DNA from: an uncultured Porphyromonadaceae bacterium
Lineage (GTDB): Bacteria > Bacteroidota > Bacteroidia > Bacteroidales > Muribaculaceae
Direction of reading: 5' to 3'
Length of the DNA stretch: 9,425 nucleotides
Assembly: GCA_947175225.1 (NCBI GenBank)
Contig: CAMWLX010000113.1
Coordinates: forward strand, 1 to 9,425
A program made the translations under genes and the position numbers. The first letter of the stretch is position 1. Each line of letters starts with the position of its first letter. Positions 6,347 through 9,425 of the stretch are shown here, in pieces. The notes under the pieces are model-generated. The model saw nothing but the letters and a program-made list of their open reading frames with translations. It was not told the origin of the DNA and made no database searches.

Positions 6347-8446
6347 ATGTGCGTAATGAGACAAATCATCATCCTGCTGATATTGTTTTTAGCCAGTATT
6401 GACATATTGGCTGTAGAGAATGTATGTCATGTCGATTCCATGATTTCTATTGATATTCGTCATGGTTTGCCGGAGAGTAGAGTGAGAGGTCTATATTCCC
6501 TTTCTGATGGAAGACTTGCAGTGCTGACACCAGGCTACTTGGCTTTTTATGACGGAATTACATTCAATTCAGTACCTGTAGAGTATGAGAATGGGTTTGA
6601 AATAGAGACCATAGGAAAGAATAGAATTGTTTCTCAAGATAATGATGGGAGGTTATGGTTAAAGACACCTTCAACGAGAAATGATAAAAAATCAAGAGTG
6701 AATGTTTTTGATGTCACAACTGGAGAAGATATTACTATGGGTGTAATAAGTAAGATCTGTGGCTTAAAAATTCGAGGATTGTATGTAGATGAGGCAGGCG
6801 ATGTCTGGATTATAGATCAGGATAATAATCTTGCTCATGTGCAAAATGATACAAATCAGAAATGCCTGAGCCTTGCATCGATAGGTAAAGATATGCCGTT
6901 TTGGCTGTCTGTAAAAGATGGAAAAATATATTTGTTATATGGAGACGGAAAGGTCTGTGTAGTGAGTCGGGATTCGGGTATGATAGAGTATATGGCGTGC
7001 CTTCCACTGACCGGTGAGAACTGGAGGCTGATAAATTCAGGTATTAAGTGGCATAATGGAAGGTTGTGGCTATCATTTTATGTCCCGGGAAATAATGACA
7101 AAGGATTAATAGCGGTGCTCGATCCTTTGGATGGTAGTTGGAGTATGAGGCACTTAAATGAAATCGTCAATGATTTTATTATTGATAATGATGAAAATAT
7201 TATCTATGGTTTTGATGAAATAAAAGGAGAGGTCAGCTGTGTATTACGGGATCAAAATGATGGTATTTGGATAGGAACTATCAATGATGGTCTTCGGTAT
7301 ATAAATCCAAGACGTCTTCTTTTAGTTAAAAATAATAAAACTCCTGAAAGGCTACCAAAAACTGGATATTATCCTACCGAGAGATGTCATAAAAATGGCT
7401 TGAAGTATGCAGATGGATCAGTAAATTCAAGTGTGGAGGATATTGCAACAGGTTTTGTATTTCTGGCTACAAGAAAAGGACTTTATGTTATAGATGAAAA
7501 TGATCGGTTGTTTGGAGTCATTGATGAAAAATATGGACTTCCACACAGTAATGTACAGAGTGTAATAGCAGATATTCCTCGTAATATAGGTGACTCCGAT
7601 AGTATAGGTGATGTTTGGTTTGCTACAACTACAAGTCTGTCAAGGCTAAGGTATCTTCCTGAAAAAAGGTTTGAGATTATTCATACAGGTATTCTTGATG
7701 GTCTTGATTTGGAAGGAAAAGAATTCATTTCCCAGTCAATGACATTGGATTCATGTGGTCTCCTCAAGGTAGCTTATCCGGGAGGACATTCTTCTTTAAA
7801 TCCTAAGGATCTATGCGATAGTGATTATGTAAAATATGATTTCCCATCCAAATTAGTGGGAAAACTTCAAGAATCTTCAGATGCCTCAAGACTATCTATA
7901 TTATGGTGGATATTGGGATTAATATTCATACTTTCTATATTTTTTGTGATATCAGTATATCTGAAAAGAAAGAAGAGAGTAGCCATAGACACGTTGCCGT
8001 CTGAAAAAGTGCGTGTTGAAGAGGATGTAAGTGGAAGTTTGTCGGTGTTAAATCATTGCGACACTCTGATAAATAAAGTAAAAGAAGAAGTGTCTATTTC
8101 TTCTGAAGATACCCCATCATCACAAGATATTGATTTTGAGAATCGGTTGAATAATATCATATTCGGACATCTTGATGATGAAACGCTCAATGTGGCTTCA
8201 CTTAGTGGAATGATGGCAATGGATCGTACCAATTTGTATAGGAAAATGCAAAGTGTTTTTGGATTGTCTCCATCGGTATATATCAGAAATGTCCGGCTTG
8301 AGGCGGCATGTCGTCTTCTAAAAGAAACAGATTTACCCATAGTGGAAGTCGCAATGCGTACCGGGTTTTCATCCGCTAAATATTTTTCATCTACCTTTAA
8401 GGAGAAATATGGTATTCTTCCCTCAAAATTCAGAGCAGAATTATAG
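6347..8446 (+). CDS. Transmembrane one-component regulator: periplasmic beta-propeller sensor, membrane helix, AraC-type HTH (no kinase)
   Basis: A 699-residue protein with ATG start and TAG stop. Residues 1-22 form a signal sequence. Residues about 35-490 look like one two-component-regulator propeller (Reg_prop blades): examples are VRGLYSLSDGRLAVL (46-60), IRGLYVDEAGDVWII (142-156), LRDQNDGIWIGTINDGLRYI (300-319) and a last blade around GDVWFATTTSLSRL (421-434). Residues 517-539 (LWWILGLIFILSIFFVISVYL core) are a single membrane helix followed by KRKKR, which puts the C-terminus in the cytoplasm. Residues 540-593 are a low-complexity acidic/serine linker. Residues about 612-697 are an AraC-type HTH (LSGMMAMDRTNLYRKM, then VAMRTGFSSAKYFSSTFKEKYGILPSKF), as at the C-terminus of hybrid two-component systems (HTCS). 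A classical HTCS of about 1300-1400 residues would have Y_Y_Y, HisKA, HATPase_c and receiver domains between propeller and HTH; here all are absent and the frame is intact. It is transcribed divergently from the CAZyme operon, which it probably activates on binding a glycan fragment. Topology resembles SusR-type membrane regulators. Confidence 0.9.
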   Translation: MCVMRQIIILLILFLASIDILAVENVCHVDSMISIDIRHGLPESRVRGLYSLSDGRLAVLTPGYLAFYDGITFNSVPVEYENGFEIETIGKNRIVSQDNDGRLWLKTPSTRNDKKSRVNVFDVTTGEDITMGVISKICGLKIRGLYVDEAGDVWIIDQDNNLAHVQNDTNQKCLSLASIGKDMPFWLSVKDGKIYLLYGDGKVCVVSRDSGMIEYMACLPLTGENWRLINSGIKWHNGRLWLSFYVPGNNDKGLIAVLDPLDGSWSMRHLNEIVNDFIIDNDENIIYGFDEIKGEVSCVLRDQNDGIWIGTINDGLRYINPRRLLLVKNNKTPERLPKTGYYPTERCHKNGLKYADGSVNSSVEDIATGFVFLATRKGLYVIDENDRLFGVIDEKYGLPHSNVQSVIADIPRNIGDSDSIGDVWFATTTSLSRLRYLPEKRFEIIHTGILDGLDLEGKEFISQSMTLDSCGLLKVAYPGGHSSLNPKDLCDSDYVKYDFPSKLVGKLQESSDASRLSILWWILGLIFILSIFFVISVYLKRKKRVAIDTLPSEKVRVEEDVSGSLSVLNHCDTLINKVKEEVSISSEDTPSSQDIDFENRLNNIIFGHLDDETLNVASLSGMMAMDRTNLYRKMQSVFGLSPSVYIRNVRLEAACRLLKETDLPIVEVAMRTGFSSAKYFSSTFKEKYGILPSKFRAEL

Positions 8447-8459
8447 AAATAAGATTGTT

Positions 8460-9217
8460 CTATTTGAATTTGCGGATGATCCAGTAGTCGAGGGTTCTTG
8501 TTTTGGTGAGGAAGTTGGCGCCTATCAGAAAGACAGTCCTTGAGTCTGCCTCGAATGGTATTGCGTATTACGGAGATTGAAGGCAGAACCTCCGTTAATT
8601 CTACGGAAGAAGCGTTTAGAGAGCGATTCCCAGAAAGCGGCATTTACTTCATTGTTGGGAAACCCAAGAACATATTCCATTGTGCCACTGCCAAATCCCA
8701 AGCTGGGAAGCGCTTCTTTTATTGTAAGATAACCTGACTGATATAGCAATGGAACGATGTCATCGTCAAAGTTTGCTATATCGCTGAGTTCGATCTCACT
8801 TCTAACGGCTCCTTCAAGGTCGTTGAGCCTGTAAGAATGCTTCTCAATCAATTTTATAAGATAGGAAGGAGAGCCACTCATGTACCAGTAGCTGCCAATA
8901 CGACCATCTTTGAAGGCATTGAGCACGCTGAAGGGATTATACACAAATTCCTTGGCATCAGCGAAATGATAGCCTTCATACATTGTCTTGAAGATTTCCC
9001 ATGTCTCTTTAGAAGAAATACAGTTTTCTTCTGCAAACCGAGCGATGGAGTCACTAAAGTATTCATGGAATTCCTTGTCCGTGATGCCACAGATACCATT
9101 GTATTTGGGAAGCATTGAGATATCGCGGAGGTTGTTGATTCCGCTGAACACGGAAACCTTGCCGAACTTAGTGATTTCGGTAAGCATAGCGAATTTGATG
9201 TATTCGTCGCATGACTT
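8460..9217 (-). pseudogene. Remnant of an AAA-ATPase-like / PD-(D/E)XK nuclease family protein, doubly deleted
   Basis: The minus strand from 9217 to about 8570 reads as the second half of the AAA-ATPase-like domain: DEYIKFAMLTEITKFGKVSV, FSGINNLRDISMLPKYN, NPFSVLNAF, YWYMSGSPSYL, LLYQSGYLTIKEA, LGFPNNEV, ending near GGSAFNLR. The N-terminal half with the Walker A and B motifs is missing; a stop codon (9221-9223) and A/T-rich DNA lie directly upstream. The first internal Met (ATG at 9185-9187) has no plausible ribosome site. After FNLR the frame runs into unrelated residues and stops at 8525. A different frame, 8567-8460, begins YAIPFEADSRTV, continues FLIGANFLTKTRTLDYW and ends at TAG; this is the expected extreme C-terminus of the family. 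Hence the PD-(D/E)XK core was deleted at about 8567-8572 with a frame change. Coding end to end with the regulator, 13 bp apart. The family is multicopy in Bacteroidales and its role is poorly known. A working protein is very unlikely. Confidence 0.85.
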
Positions 9218-9350
9218 TAATTAATAAAAAAATAAGGTTAAACAACTTCTTTAGAATAAGAACAAAAATTAATATCAATAGATCAAATATTTTGCAAGAA
9301 AAATAGGATAATATAAATTTTATTGTTAAATTTGCAAAAAGATCCAAATT
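9218..9350. other. A/T-rich intergenic region with no gene seen
   Basis: These 133 bp are strongly A/T-rich, rich in A and T runs, with stops in all frames. They separate the 5' break of the pseudogene from the next plus-strand gene and contain that gene's probable promoter. I see no RNA gene, no convincing hairpin terminator and no mobile-element end here. Confidence 0.6.
9327..9334 (+). promoter_or_regulatory. -7 box before the last, partial gene
   Basis: TAAATTTG fits TAnnTTTG and ends 16 nt before the ATG at 9351, which would leave a leader of only about 10 nt. No TTTG is found at the standard -33 distance; the nearest is at 9291-9294, too far. In A/T-rich DNA a chance match is possible. 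Confidence 0.45.
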
Positions 9351-9425
9351 ATGAAATTAGAGAATGGGGAAGCTGAACTTAACAATCTTGTAGAAGAAGA
9401 CTTTGTAGCATACAGTCAGTCTTAT
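9351..9425 (+). CDS. 5' end of an unidentified gene, cut by the window edge
   Basis: An ATG opens a frame of 25 codons that is still open at the last base. It begins MKLENGEAELNNL and continues with an acidic stretch (VEEDF). There is no signal peptide, so a cytoplasmic protein is likely. A -7 box lies just upstream, and no Shine-Dalgarno is visible, as is common in this phylum. The residues seen are too few to name a family, and I do not recognise them. Confidence 0.5.
   Translation, partial: MKLENGEAELNNLVEEDFVAYSQSY

Noticed and set aside
6160..6405. Two short minus-strand open frames (61 and 81 codons) in the divergent control region
   Set aside because: They cover the -7 boxes and repeats and run into the regulator start. 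They have no ribosome site and the composition of A/T-rich spacer DNA.
8447..8465. Possible terminator between the regulator and the pseudogene
   Set aside because: AAATA and TATTT could pair, but the stem is five A/T pairs with no G/C and no following T run.
8053..8643. Minus-strand open frame of 196 codons overlapping the end of the regulator
   Set aside because: It lies antisense to the HTH region and crosses the pseudogene in a third frame. Its residues match no family, while the other two frames there carry clear homology.

Overview
The window looks like chromosomal DNA of a gut-type Bacteroidales bacterium. Muribaculaceae or a relative is my best guess, not proven. The pointers are -7 boxes of the Bacteroidetes form TAnnTTTG before three genes, A/T-rich leaders mostly without a Shine-Dalgarno sequence, secreted CAZymes beside a membrane regulator with a propeller sensor and an AraC-type HTH, and a remnant of the AAA-ATPase-like/PD-(D/E)XK family that is common in this order.

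Layout. Bases 3-6142 (minus strand) hold a two-gene CAZyme operon. The first gene transcribed (3734-6142) is a GH95 enzyme (alpha-L-fucosidase/alpha-L-galactosidase family). After an 83-bp gap comes a 1215-residue protein (3-3650) that joins a GH43 domain, an F5/8-type-C-like carbohydrate-binding module and a complete GH78 alpha-L-rhamnosidase. Bases 6143-6346 are a divergent control region with two opposed -7 boxes and, between them, nested inverted repeats. Bases 6347-8446 (plus strand) encode a 699-residue transmembrane regulator: signal peptide, periplasmic beta-propeller, one membrane helix, short linker, AraC-type HTH. It resembles a hybrid two-component system from which the Y_Y_Y, kinase, phosphatase and receiver domains are missing.

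Bases 8460-9217 (minus strand) are a broken AAA-ATPase-like/PD-(D/E)XK gene. It has lost its N-terminal half, including Walker A, and has an internal deletion that removes the nuclease core and shifts the frame before its last 35 codons. Bases 9218-9350 are A/T-rich, and the window ends in the first 25 codons of an unidentified plus-strand gene.

How the parts fit (inference): all three catalytic domains belong to families that remove terminal sugars, mostly L-sugars (L-arabinose or D-xylose for GH43, L-rhamnose for GH78, L-fucose or L-galactose for GH95). Both enzymes have type I signal peptides and no clear lipobox, so they probably trim imported plant oligosaccharides in the periplasm (arabinogalactan, rhamnogalacturonan or substituted xylan are candidates). 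The divergent regulator probably senses one of these oligosaccharides and acts directly on the shared control region. No SusC/SusD pair is in the window. The most distinctive element is the compact kinase-less regulator together with its symmetric operator region.
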